DNA from: Mycobacterium genavense ATCC 51234
GTDB taxonomy: Bacteria; Actinomycetota; Actinomycetes; Mycobacteriales; Mycobacteriaceae
DNA: 42,828 nt
Assembly: GCF_000526915.1 (NCBI RefSeq)
Contig: NZ_JAGZ01000020.1
Span: 1-42,828, forward strand
Direction of reading: 5' to 3'
The number at the start of each line of letters is the position of its first letter. The first letter of the stretch is position 1. Under the pieces are notes generated by a model. That model was not told the DNA's origin. It saw only the letters and a list, made by a program, of their open reading frames with translations, and made no database searches. This document shows positions 34,570 to 42,822 of this stretch, piece after piece. The translations under genes and the position numbers were made by a program.

Positions 34570-34985
34570 ATGACCTACTGCTACTTCGACGAGCCGCCCC
34601 GCCTGGAAGACATCGAGCCCGCTACCCACACCGAGGTGCTGGTCGCCGGCTCACGACTGGACCAGGGGCGGATGCGCGCCGCGATCGACGCGGTCTTCGC
34701 TGCTCACCCCGACCTTGGCACGGTGTTCGAGTCGAAATTGAAGATCTGGATGACCCGCCCCGGCGGCGGCTGGGCGTGGGGCGTGGAGCCCCCCCGGCGG
34801 CACCGTCGCCGACGTCGTCGCGCGGCATCTGGCCAGCTTCGACATGCACACCGGCAGGTTGTTCGCGGCCTCCCTGCTGCCGGAGATCCCGACCGGGTGG
34901 TGCTCACCGCCAGTCGGCTGTGCATCGACGAAAGCCTGGTTGCTCGTGGTCGGCGACGTGGCCCTCGAGTACAACGCCGGAACGC
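34570..34985 (+). pseudogene. Condensation-domain (NRPS/acyltransferase-like) remnant, truncated and frameshifted
   Basis: The start of a condensation-domain protein: MTYCYFDEPPRLEDIEPATHTEVLVAG, then LDQGRMRAAIDAVFAAHPDLGTVFE, the usual first helix and strand. Three frame changes follow: at a seven-C run (34789-34795), near 34881 and near 34933. Corrected, it reads GGTVADVVARHLASFDMHTGRLFAASLLP, then GDPDRVVLTASRLCIDE and AWLLVVGDVALEYNAG. SRLCIDE stands where the HHxxxDG catalytic motif is expected, so even the ancestor may not have been a classical condensation enzyme. Similarity ends at the 3' end of sdhB; about two thirds of a normal 430-residue domain is missing. Confidence 0.75.
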
Positions 34986-35765
34986 TCAGCGCGAAAACAT
35001 CAGCGCGCGTTTGACCTCTTGGATCGCCTTGGTGACCTGGATGCCGCGCGGGCAGGACTCGGTGCAGTTGAACGTGGTGCGGCAGCGCCACACGCCGTCG
35101 ACCTCGTTGAGGATGTCCAAGCGCTCCCCGGCGGCCTCGTCGCGGCTGTCGAAGATGAACCGGTGTGCGTTGACGATCGCGGCGGGGCCGAAGTAGGTGC
35201 CCTCGCTCCAGAACACCGGACAACTGGTGGTGCAGCACGCGCACAGGATGCACTTGGTGGTGTTGTCGTAGCGTGCGCGGTCGGTCGGGCTCTGGATTCG
35301 TTCCCGGGTCGGCGGGTTGCCGCTGGTGATCAGGTACGGCTTGACCGCGCGGTAGGCGTCGAAGAACGGCTCCATGTCCACGACGAGGTCCTTCTCCACC
35401 GGTAGCCCGCGGATCGGTTCGACCGTGATGGTCAACGACTTACCCGGCTTCTTGGGCAGCAGGTCGCGCATCAGCACCTTGCAGGCCAGCCGGTTCACGC
35501 CGTTGATCCGCATCGCGTCGGATCCGCACACACCGTGGGCGCAGGAGCGGCGGAAGGTGAGCGTGCCGTCCAGGTAGCCCTTGATGTAGATCAGCAGGTT
35601 GAGCAGCCGATCGCTGGGCAGACACGGTACCCGAAAGCTTTGCCAGCCACCGGTTTTCGCAAAAGCATCGGGGTCGTCCGGGTTGAACCGGGCGATCTTG
35701 AGCGTCACCATCACCGCGCCGTCCGGTACGGGCGGCAGCGGCGGGTCCCCAACCTCAGCTGTCAT
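34986..35765 (-). CDS. sdhB: Succinate dehydrogenase iron-sulfur subunit
   Basis: The electron-transfer subunit of respiratory complex II, 259 residues, with three clusters. [2Fe-2S]: SCAHGVCGSDAMRINGVNRLAC, with the Cys-Cys-Asp-Cys ligand pattern also found in other bacterial SdhB. [4Fe-4S]: CILCACCTTSCP. [3Fe-4S]: CRTTFNCTESCPRGI. The start MTAEVGDPPLPP overlaps the sdhA stop (ATGA). It is the last gene of the sdhCDAB operon (Rv3316-Rv3319 order). Intact. The region downstream, which in M. tuberculosis holds toxin-antitoxin and moa genes as I recall, here holds the condensation-domain remnant instead. Confidence 0.97.
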   Translation of the reverse strand: MTAEVGDPPLPPVPDGAVMVTLKIARFNPDDPDAFAKTGGWQSFRVPCLPSDRLLNLLIYIKGYLDGTLTFRRSCAHGVCGSDAMRINGVNRLACKVLMRDLLPKKPGKSLTITVEPIRGLPVEKDLVVDMEPFFDAYRAVKPYLITSGNPPTRERIQSPTDRARYDNTTKCILCACCTTSCPVFWSEGTYFGPAAIVNAHRFIFDSRDEAAGERLDILNEVDGVWRCRTTFNCTESCPRGIQVTKAIQEVKRALMFSR

Positions 35766-37537
35766 CAGTACTTCCGCTCTTTGGGCTCGTAGCGCGTCTG
35801 CACGACGGGTTTGAAGTCGAGCGCAATGTCGCTCAACAACTCGCTGCCCTGCTTGTAGGCCATCGTGTGGCGCATGTAGTTGACGTCGTCCCGGTTCGGG
35901 TAATCCTCGCGGGCGTGACCGCCGCGTGACTCCTTGCGGTTCAGGGCGCCGACGACCGTGACTTCGGCCAGCTCCAGCAGGAAGCCGAGCTCGATCGCTT
36001 CCAGCAGGTCGCTGTTGTAACGTTTCCCCTTGTCGTGCACGGTGATTCGCGAGTAACGCTCCTTGAGCGCGTGGATGTCGGTGAGCGCCTGCTTGAGCGT
36101 CTCCTCGGTGCGGAACACGGCGGCGTTGTTGTCCATCGTCTGCTGCAGGGCGCCGCGGATGTCGGCGACGCGTTCGGTGCCGTGCTCGCTCAAAATGTCG
36201 GCCACCCAGCCGACCACCATCGCCTCGGGCTGCGGGGGCATGTCGACGAAGTCGTGGCCTTGCGCGTAGCCTGCCGCGGCGATGCCGGCGCGGCGCCCGA
36301 AGACGTTGATGTCCAGCAGCGAGTTGGTACCCAGCCGGTTGGCGCCGTGCACGGACACGCATGCGCACTCGCCGGCCGCGTACAGGCCCGGCACGGTAGA
36401 TGTGTTGTCCCGCAACACTTGTCCGGTGACGGTGGTGGGAATGCCGCCCATCACGTAGTGACAGGTGGGGTAAACCGGCACCAGCTCGGTGATCGGGTCC
36501 ACGCCCAGATATGTGCGGGCGAACTCGGTGATGTCGGGCAGCTTGGCTTCCAGCACGTCTTCACCCAGGTGGCGGACGTCGATGTAGACGTAGTCCTTGT
36601 GCGGGCCGGCGCCGCGCCCCTCCAGGACCTCCAGCACCGTCGAGCGGGCCACGATGTCGCGGGGAGCCAGGTCGACGATCGTCGGGGCGTAGCGCTCCAT
36701 GAAGCGCTCACCGTCGCCGTTGAGCAACCGGCCGCCCTCGCCGCGCACGGCCTCGGAGATCAGGATGCCCAGCCCGGCCAGGCCGGTCGGATGGAATTGG
36801 TGAAACTCCATGTCCTCCAACGGAAGTCCCTTGCGGAGCACGATGCCGATGCCGTCACCGGTCAGCGTGTGCGCGTTGGAGGTGGTCTTGTACATGCGGC
36901 CCGAGCCGCCGGTGGCCAGCACCACGGCCTTGGCGTGGAAGACGTGGATGCTTCCGGTGGCCAGCTCGTAGGCGACCACGCCGGTGGCCACCGGGCCGCC
37001 CGGCGTCTGGGTGAGCACCAAATCGAGCGCGTAGAACTCGTTGAAGAACTCCACGTCGTGCTTGACGCAGTTTTGGTAGAGCGTCTGCAAAATCATGTGG
37101 CCGGTGCGGTCCGCGGCGTAGCAGGCCCGGCGCACCGGGGCCTTGCCGTGGTCGCGGGTGTGACCACCGAAGCGGCGCTGGTCGATCCGTCCCTCGGGGG
37201 TGCGGTTGAACGGCATCCCCATCTTCTCCAGGTCGAGCACCGCATCGATGGCTTCCTTGCACATGATCTCCACGGCGTCCTGGTCCGCGAGATAGTCACC
37301 ACCCTTGACGGTGTCGAAGGTGTGCCATTCCCAGTTGTCGTCTTCGACGTTGGCCAGCGCCGCGCACATGCCGCCCTGGGCCGCGCCGGTGTGGCTGCGG
37401 GTGGGGTACAGCTTGGTCAGCACCGCGGTGCGCACCCGCGGACCCGCTTCCACCGCCGCGCGCATTCCGGCACCGCCCGCGCCGACGATCACCACGTCGT
37501 ATCGGTGTTGCTGGATCACCGGGTCAGCCTCCGACAT
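35765..37537 (-). CDS. sdhA: Succinate dehydrogenase flavoprotein subunit
   Basis: Catalytic subunit oxidising succinate to fumarate, 590 residues. FAD-binding GAGGAGMRAA is at the N-terminus. The covalent-FAD His is in RSHTGAAQGG. Also visible are HPTGLAGLG, RGEGGRLLN, the catalytic region RDIVARS, YPTCHYVMGGIPT, AGECACVSVHGANRLGTNSLLDINVFGRRAG and the C-terminal RKESRGGHAREDYPNRDDVNYMRHT. It is almost colinear with Rv3318 as I recall it. The start overlaps the sdhD 3' end by 14 bases. Intact, as expected for a central respiratory gene. Confidence 0.98.
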   Translation of the reverse strand: MSEADPVIQQHRYDVVIVGAGGAGMRAAVEAGPRVRTAVLTKLYPTRSHTGAAQGGMCAALANVEDDNWEWHTFDTVKGGDYLADQDAVEIMCKEAIDAVLDLEKMGMPFNRTPEGRIDQRRFGGHTRDHGKAPVRRACYAADRTGHMILQTLYQNCVKHDVEFFNEFYALDLVLTQTPGGPVATGVVAYELATGSIHVFHAKAVVLATGGSGRMYKTTSNAHTLTGDGIGIVLRKGLPLEDMEFHQFHPTGLAGLGILISEAVRGEGGRLLNGDGERFMERYAPTIVDLAPRDIVARSTVLEVLEGRGAGPHKDYVYIDVRHLGEDVLEAKLPDITEFARTYLGVDPITELVPVYPTCHYVMGGIPTTVTGQVLRDNTSTVPGLYAAGECACVSVHGANRLGTNSLLDINVFGRRAGIAAAGYAQGHDFVDMPPQPEAMVVGWVADILSEHGTERVADIRGALQQTMDNNAAVFRTEETLKQALTDIHALKERYSRITVHDKGKRYNSDLLEAIELGFLLELAEVTVVGALNRKESRGGHAREDYPNRDDVNYMRHTMAYKQGSELLSDIALDFKPVVQTRYEPKERKY

Positions 37538-37994
37538 CGGGGTTGAACGTCATCAACACGTAGGTACCCAGCACCAGCGTGAACGTAAGCGACAACAGCA
37601 GCAGGGTGTTCAGCCAGAACCGGGTGCTGTTGGTGCGGCTGTAGTCGTCGATGATGGTGCGCAGGCCGTTACCGCCGTGCAATTGCGCCAGCCACAGCAG
37701 CGACAGGTCCCAGAATTGCCAGAACGGCGACGCCCAGCGTTGCGCCACGTAGTTGAAGTCGATGCGGTACACACCGTCGTCCCACATCAGCATGATGAAC
37801 AGGTGCCCGATCGCCAGGAACACCAGCGCGACGCCGGAAAATCGCATGAACAGCCAGGCGAATTTCTCGAAGTTGGGGATGCCGGAGCGCCGCCGCGGTG
37901 ACCGCGGATTGTCCAGGCTGGCGGGGCGATCGTGAAAGCGTTGCCTGACGGGGGCGAGGTCGCCGGGGCCGAGCTGCAGGTCGGGGCTGCTCAT
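37524..37994 (-). CDS. sdhD: Succinate dehydrogenase membrane anchor subunit D
   Basis: Hydrophobic anchor, 156 residues. A charged N-terminus of about 45 residues (PASLDNPRSPRRRSG) precedes three membrane helices: VALVFLAIGHLFIMLMW, a segment around FWDLSLLWLAQLHG, and FWLNTLLLLSLTFTLVLGTYVLM. The His in AIGHLF is a likely heme ligand, and the HGGNGLRTIIDDY loop is typical of the quinone-site side. The start MSSPDLQLGPG overlaps the sdhC stop. Equivalent to Rv3317. Confidence 0.93.
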   Translation of the reverse strand: MSSPDLQLGPGDLAPVRQRFHDRPASLDNPRSPRRRSGIPNFEKFAWLFMRFSGVALVFLAIGHLFIMLMWDDGVYRIDFNYVAQRWASPFWQFWDLSLLWLAQLHGGNGLRTIIDDYSRTNSTRFWLNTLLLLSLTFTLVLGTYVLMTFNPDVGG

Positions 37995-38401
37995 CGGAAG
38001 TGCTCCATCATGTGGATGCCGATGGCCACCGCCGCGGGCACCATGACCAACAGGTAGACGACGGCAATGATCCACAACATCGTCTTCTGATGGCGGGGAC
38101 CGTCGGCCCAGAAGTCGATCAAGATGATCCGGATCCCGTTGAGTGCGTGGAATCCGACCGCGGCGACCAAGCCGAACTCCATCAGACCGACGATCGGCGT
38201 CGTGTAGGTCGCGACCACTTCGTTGTAGGTCTGCGGGCTCACCCGGACCAGGGCGGTATCCAACACGTGCACGAACAGGAAGAAGAAGATCGTCGCGCCG
38301 GTGATGCGATGCAGCACCCACGACCACATTCCCGGATCTCCCCGATACAGGGTCCGTGGTGGTCGCCGCTTGCGTGATGACGCTGTGGTCTCAGTGCTCA
38401 A
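37991..38401 (-). CDS. sdhC: Succinate dehydrogenase cytochrome b556-like subunit C
   Basis: Hydrophobic anchor, about 136 residues, with three helices: WSWVLHRITGATIFFFLFVHVLD, VGLMEFGLVAAVGFHALNGIRIILIDF, and TMLWIIAVVYLLVMVPAAVAIGIHMM. The conserved His in HRITG and FHALNG fit quinone and heme binding. I chose the TTG start (LSTETTASSRKRRPP) because AAGGA lies five bases before it; a GTG at 38440 would add 13 residues without a ribosome-binding site. First gene of sdhCDAB. Confidence 0.88.
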   Translation of the reverse strand: MSTETTASSRKRRPPRTLYRGDPGMWSWVLHRITGATIFFFLFVHVLDTALVRVSPQTYNEVVATYTTPIVGLMEFGLVAAVGFHALNGIRIILIDFWADGPRHQKTMLWIIAVVYLLVMVPAAVAIGIHMMEHFR

Positions 38402-38431
38402 TCCGGTCCTTATATCCGCTGCGAAACTAAA

Positions 38432-38456
38432 GCCGGGCACTTGAGCTTAGCCCGGC
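38432..38456. promoter_or_regulatory. Inverted repeat between sdhC and cdd
   Basis: GCCGGGC (38432-38438) and GCCCGGC (38450-38456) form a perfect 7-bp inverted repeat with an 11-base loop. It lies 31 bases before the sdhC start in the 158-base divergent region, so it could be an operator or part of the sdh leader. No U-run follows on either strand. Confidence 0.4.
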
Positions 38457-38559
38457 AAAGATGCGCCCGGAACCAGCCAACAGCATTCGCGAACGGCGTT
38501 TTCGTGCCAGGGTTAGGGTGGCTTTCTCGACTGATCCGATCGGTGATTGAGGTTGCGGT

Positions 38560-38961
38560 ATGCCTGATATTGGTTGGAATTTGCTGCGGGACAAGGCAAT
38601 ACAAGCAGCAGCAAGAGCCTATGCGCCGTATTCGCGGTTCCCGGTGGGTGCGTCCGCGTTGGTCGACGACGGCCGGGTGATCACCGGCTGCAATGTGGAG
38701 AATGTCTCATATGGCCTTGGTCTCTGTGCCGAATGCGGAGTGGTATCTGCCCTGCATGCGACCGGTGGCGGCCGGTTGGTTGCGCTGGTGTGCGTTGACT
38801 CACAAGGGGCGTCGTTGATGCCGTGCGGGCGATGCCGCCAACTCCTACTCGAGCACGGCGGACGCGACCTGCTGATCGCGCATCCGGCCGGGCCGCGTCG
38901 CCTCGAGGAGTTGCTGCCCGATCCGTTCGATGCCGACGATCTCGCCCGGGAACGCCCTTGA
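38560..38961 (+). CDS. cdd: Cytidine deaminase
   Basis: Converts cytidine and deoxycytidine to uridine and deoxyuridine. The 133-residue zinc enzyme is of the small homotetrameric type. The zinc ligands and catalytic Glu are in GLCAECGVVSAL (C-A-E) and PCGRCRQLL. The substrate loop TGCNVENVSYG precedes them. The start MPDIGWNLLRDKA fits the family N-terminus. Its stop overlaps the deoA TTG start (TTGA). Equivalent to Rv3315c and first gene of cdd-deoA-add, a nucleoside salvage operon. Confidence 0.96.
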   Translation: MPDIGWNLLRDKAIQAAARAYAPYSRFPVGASALVDDGRVITGCNVENVSYGLGLCAECGVVSALHATGGGRLVALVCVDSQGASLMPCGRCRQLLLEHGGRDLLIAHPAGPRRLEELLPDPFDADDLARERP

Positions 38962-40256
38962 CCGCCTTCGTATTCGACGCCCCGACGGTCATCAGGACCA
39001 AGCGCGACGGTGCCCGATTGTCCGATGCCGCGATCGACTGGGTCATCGATGCCTATACCGATGGCCGCGTGGCCGAGGAGCAGATGGCGGCGCTGCTGAT
39101 GGCCATCTTTTGGCGCGGCATGGATCGCGGCGAGATCGTCAGGTGGACCGCGGCGATGCTGGCCTCGGGCGATCGGCTGAATTTCAGCGATCTGCGCTCG
39201 GGCGGTAAGCCATTGGCCACCGTGGACAAGCATTCCACCGGCGGGGTCGGAGACAAGACCACGCTGGTATTGGTGCCCGTCGTCGCCGCCTGTGGTGGCG
39301 CGGTGCCCAAGGTCTCCGGCCGCGGGCTGGGTCATACCGGCGGCACGCTGGACAAGCTGGAGTCCATCGCGGGGTTCTCCGCGGAGATCTCGAAAGAGCA
39401 AGTGCGCCAGCAACTCTGCGATATCGGCGCGGCGATCTTCGGTGCCGGTGAGCTCGCGCCCGCCGACAAGAAGCTCTATGCACTGCGCGATATCACCGCC
39501 ACGGTCGACTCGCTGCCGTTGATCGCCAGCTCGATCATGAGCAAGAAACTCGCCGAAGGCATCGGCGCGCTGGTGCTCGACGTCAAGGTCGGTGGCGGGG
39601 CGCTGATGGAGTCGGAGGCGCAATGCCGCGAACTGGCCGAAACCATGGTCGGGCTGGGTGCGGCGCACGGCGTGCCCACCCGCGCGGTGCTGACCGATAT
39701 GGACTGCCCGCTGGGTGCGACGGTCGGCAATGCGCTCGAGGTCGCCGAGGCGCTCGAGGTGCTGGCCGGCGGCGGGTCTGCCGACGTCGTGGAGCTGACC
39801 GTGCGGTTGGCCGTCGAGATGCTCGAGCTGGCGGGAATCGACGGCCGTGATCCCGCCCAGACCCTGCGCGACGGCACCGCGATGGATCGCTTCCGGAAGC
39901 TAGTCGCGGCGCAGGGTGGCGACTTGTCGGTACCGTTGCCGATCGGTTCACATTCAGAGACCGTGATCGCGGCGCGGAGCGGCACAATGGGGAACATCGA
40001 CGCTATGGCAGTGGGGCTGGCAGCTTGGCGACTCGGCGCGGGCCGATGCCGCCCGGGTGAGCGAGTGCAGCCCGGCGCCGGCATCAGGATTCATCGGCGC
40101 CCGGGGCAGCCCGTGGTGTCCGGTGAGCCGTTGTTCACCCTCTACACCGACACCCCCGAACGCTTCGGCGCCGCGATGGCCGAGCTGAACGGCGGATGGA
40201 GTGTGGGCGATGCGGCACCGCCGGCGCGGCCGCTGATCATCGGGGTCGCGTCGTGA
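38958..40256 (+). CDS. deoA: Thymidine phosphorylase
   Basis: Phosphorolyses thymidine (or pyrimidine nucleosides) to base plus (deoxy)ribose-1-phosphate. The 432 residues show the N-terminal helical domain, the phosphate-binding KHSTGGVGDKTTLVLVP, the long signature SGRGLGHTGGTLDKLESI, the substrate contact IASSIMSKKLAEG, and the C-terminal GIRIHRRPGQPV with the lipoyl-like fold. The TTG start, giving TAFVFDAPTVIRTKRDG, overlaps the cdd stop; the next gene's GTG overlaps its own stop. Intact. Equivalent to Rv3314c. Confidence 0.96.
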   Translation: MTAFVFDAPTVIRTKRDGARLSDAAIDWVIDAYTDGRVAEEQMAALLMAIFWRGMDRGEIVRWTAAMLASGDRLNFSDLRSGGKPLATVDKHSTGGVGDKTTLVLVPVVAACGGAVPKVSGRGLGHTGGTLDKLESIAGFSAEISKEQVRQQLCDIGAAIFGAGELAPADKKLYALRDITATVDSLPLIASSIMSKKLAEGIGALVLDVKVGGGALMESEAQCRELAETMVGLGAAHGVPTRAVLTDMDCPLGATVGNALEVAEALEVLAGGGSADVVELTVRLAVEMLELAGIDGRDPAQTLRDGTAMDRFRKLVAAQGGDLSVPLPIGSHSETVIAARSGTMGNIDAMAVGLAAWRLGAGRCRPGERVQPGAGIRIHRRPGQPVVSGEPLFTLYTDTPERFGAAMAELNGGWSVGDAAPPARPLIIGVAS

Positions 40257-41341
40257 GCGCCCCGCTGGAGTTGCGGCAGATCCGCAAGGCGCCGAAGGCG
40301 CTGCTGCACGATCACCTCGACGGGGGATTGCGCCCGTCGACCGTGCTGGACATTGCGGGCCAGATCGGCTACGACGAGCTGCCGGTCACCGACGCCGAGG
40401 AGTTGGCGACCTGGTTTCGCACCCGCTCGCACAGCGGCTCGCTGGAGCGCTACCTGGAGCCGTTCTCGCACACGGTGGCGGTGATGCAGACCCCCGAGGC
40501 GTTGTTCCGCGTCGGTTACGAGTGCGTGGAGGACCTGGCCGCGGACTCGGTTGTGTACGCCGAGATCCGGTTCGCGCCCGAGCTGCACATCAACCGGGGG
40601 CTGTCTTTCGACGAAGTGGTCGAGGCGGTGCTGGAAGGTTTCGCCGCCGGCGAGAAGGCGGCCGTGGCCGCGGGTCGTCCGATCGTGGTGCGTCTGCTGG
40701 TGACCGCGATGCGCCATGCCGCAATGTCGCGGGAGATCGCCGATCTGGCAATTCGCTTCCGGGACAAAGGAGTTGTCGGGTTCGACATCGCAGGAGCCGA
40801 GGCCGGAAATCCCCCGACGCGGCATCTGGACGCGTTCGAATACATGCGAGACCACAACGCGCGCTTCACCATTCATGCCGGCGAGGCATTCGACCTGCCG
40901 TCCATTCACGAGGCGATCGCGTTCTGCGGCGCCGACCGGCTCGGTCACGGGGTGCGCATCGTCGACGATATCCAGATGGGCGAGGGCGGCCGCGTCGAGT
41001 TGGGCCGGCTGGCATCGATCTTGCGCGACAAGCGAATTCCGCTGGAGTTGTGCCCGAGCTCGAACGTGCAGACCGGTGCGGTCAAGAGCATCGCCGACCA
41101 CCCCTTCGATCTGCTGGCCAGGGCGCGGTTCAGGGTGACCGTCAACACCGACAACCGGTTGATGAGTGACACCACGATGAGCCTCGAAATGCACCGACTG
41201 GTAGAGGTTTTCGGCTACGGATGGAGCGATCTCGAGCGGTTCACCATCAATGCGATGAAGTCGGCGTTCATTCCGTTCGACCAGCGGCTGGCGTTGATCG
41301 ACGAGGTGATCAAACCGCGGTACGCGGTCCTGATCGGGTAG
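40253..41341 (+). CDS. add: Adenosine deaminase
   Basis: Deaminates adenosine and deoxyadenosine to inosine forms. The 362-residue amidohydrolase has the metal motif HDHLDGG near 19-25, the substrate loop EIRFAPELH, the catalytic HAGEA, LGHGVRI, ELCPSSNVQT and the final metal ligand in VNTDNRLMSDT. The GTG start (VSAPLELRQIRKAPK) overlaps the deoA stop (GTGA), so all three salvage genes are probably translated together. Intact. Equivalent to Rv3313c. Confidence 0.96.
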   Translation: MSAPLELRQIRKAPKALLHDHLDGGLRPSTVLDIAGQIGYDELPVTDAEELATWFRTRSHSGSLERYLEPFSHTVAVMQTPEALFRVGYECVEDLAADSVVYAEIRFAPELHINRGLSFDEVVEAVLEGFAAGEKAAVAAGRPIVVRLLVTAMRHAAMSREIADLAIRFRDKGVVGFDIAGAEAGNPPTRHLDAFEYMRDHNARFTIHAGEAFDLPSIHEAIAFCGADRLGHGVRIVDDIQMGEGGRVELGRLASILRDKRIPLELCPSSNVQTGAVKSIADHPFDLLARARFRVTVNTDNRLMSDTTMSLEMHRLVEVFGYGWSDLERFTINAMKSAFIPFDQRLALIDEVIKPRYAVLIG

Positions 41342-41355
41342 AGCGGTCACCACGC

Positions 41356-42786
41356 TTAGAAGGGTGGGGGTTCGTCGTCGGGTGGGTGGCTCGGTGTGGT
41401 GAGTTGTGTTGGGGGTGGGCTGGTTGGTGTGGTTGGTGTGCTTGGCGTGTTGCGTGGTTTCGGCGTCGTTCGGCGGCGATGTAGTCCGATGTAGTCGTAG
41501 CGGCGTCGGGTGCGGGTGCGGCGGCGTCGGGGCATCATGGCGGTGCGGTCGGTGCAGGGGTGGGGCGGGTCTGGTGTGGTGATTTCACCGGTGGGGGCGC
41601 ATAGGGCTGGGAATAGTAGGGCGGCGCCGGGGGCGGTGATGTGGGTGCGCCCGGCCGGGGAGGTCCAGATGATGGTGCCGTCGGGTAGTTGTCGGTCGTG
41701 CCATCCCCAGAAGGTTTTGATCAGGTGGTGCAGTCGGCATAGGCATTTGATGTTCGCCGCGCAGGTGGGGCCGCCGTGGGCGTAGGGGATGGTGTGGTCG
41801 AGGTCGGTGTCGATGGCGGGGCGGTCGCAGCCGGGGAATCGGCAGGTCAGGTCGCGGCAGCGGACGAAGTCGGCCAGCGCGGGTGTGGGGGTGTAGTGGG
41901 GTTCGGCTGGTGCGTTGCCGGGGTGGACCAGTGGTCGCAGGGTGGCCTGTGCGGCCAGTTGGGCGATCAGTTCGGCGGGGATGAGTACGTCGGTGCCGAT
42001 CAGTGCGCCGGGTGCGGGGGCGCTGCCATCGAGGGTGGATTGGGTGGCCACGACGTGGATGAGTACCGGGCTGGGTGCTGTGGTGGTGGCGGCGGGGCAG
42101 GTGGGTTGTCCGCAGCGACACAGCAGCCGGTCGGCGTCGGTGGCCAGTGCGGCCATCGCGTCGGCGCGGCGCTGGGCCAGCGTGCGCGGATCGGCCGGAC
42201 ACACCGACTGGGCTAGGGCGGTTAGGCGGGCGTCGACGAGGTGGGTGTTAGGGCTTTGTAGGCGGCCGAAGATCTCGCTGAGCCCGTTGCCGCTGTCGTG
42301 GAAGGACACCTCGCGGTCGGCCTGCTGTTGTCGGGTGCGCCGGAGCGCGTCACGGTCAGTGGTCGCGACGACGCGATCGACCGCCGCACCCAGTTGGGCG
42401 CGGGTCATCGAGGGCCAGTGACGCACCTTGGCCGCCAGGTGGGCGTCGACGGTGGCCATGGCCTCGGGGTCGGTGATCAAGTCGGTGCGGTACACGATCG
42501 TCTGAAACGTCGCCTAACTGATGTCGCCGGCCAGCAACAGCGCACCGATGCGTGGCAGCCGCATGCGCAGCGCGCGGGCATAGTTCAGATAACTCGACGC
42601 CAACCCCTGGCTGATATCCAGGGCGGCGGCGATCTCGGCGGAGATGGCCGCCCAGGTATCGGCCACCCAGGACTCTCGTTCCCCCCACTGGCGCAGCCGC
42701 AGCACGTCGAGCTCACCGATCGCCGTCAACCGCGCCCCGGCCGCCCGGTTCTCCGCCAGCGCCGCCGCCCACATCCGCTCCACCAC
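41356..42786 (-). pseudogene. REP13E12-family DUF222/HNH protein, interrupted by an in-frame stop
   Basis: A member of the multicopy mycobacterial 13E12 repeat family. The N-terminal DUF222 part reads VVERMWAAALAENRAAGARLTAIGELD, then an in-frame TAG at 42514-42516 after LLAGDIS. The same frame continues ATFQTIVYRTDLITD, where the family normally has Tyr or Arg in place of the stop. The C-terminal HNH domain is complete: CRFPGCDRPAIDTDLDHTIPYAHGGPT, then LCRLHH. A Pro/Thr/Arg-rich tail follows. Reading from a GTG at 42814 inside the SOS box (VFDG) would join this frame if one G were removed from a five-G run, so a second lesion is possible. HNH proteins of this family are presumed nucleases; activity is unproven. 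Confidence 0.85.
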
Positions 42787-42806
42787 CGCCGCATCGGCAT
42801 CCCCCG

Positions 42807-42822
42807 TCGAACACGTGTTCGA
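42807..42822 (-). promoter_or_regulatory. SOS box (LexA site) upstream of the REP13E12 gene
   Basis: TCGAACACGTGTTCGA is a perfect 16-bp palindrome and fits the mycobacterial LexA consensus TCGAAC, four bases, GTTCGA without mismatch. It is 20 bases before the first in-frame GTG of the REP13E12 gene. Several 13E12 genes of M. tuberculosis are known LexA targets, so damage-induced expression is expected. Confidence 0.9.

Noticed and set aside
38402..38440. GTG start for sdhC at 38440
   Set aside because: No ribosome-binding site and no similarity in the extra 13 residues; the TTG at 38401 has AAGGA at five bases.
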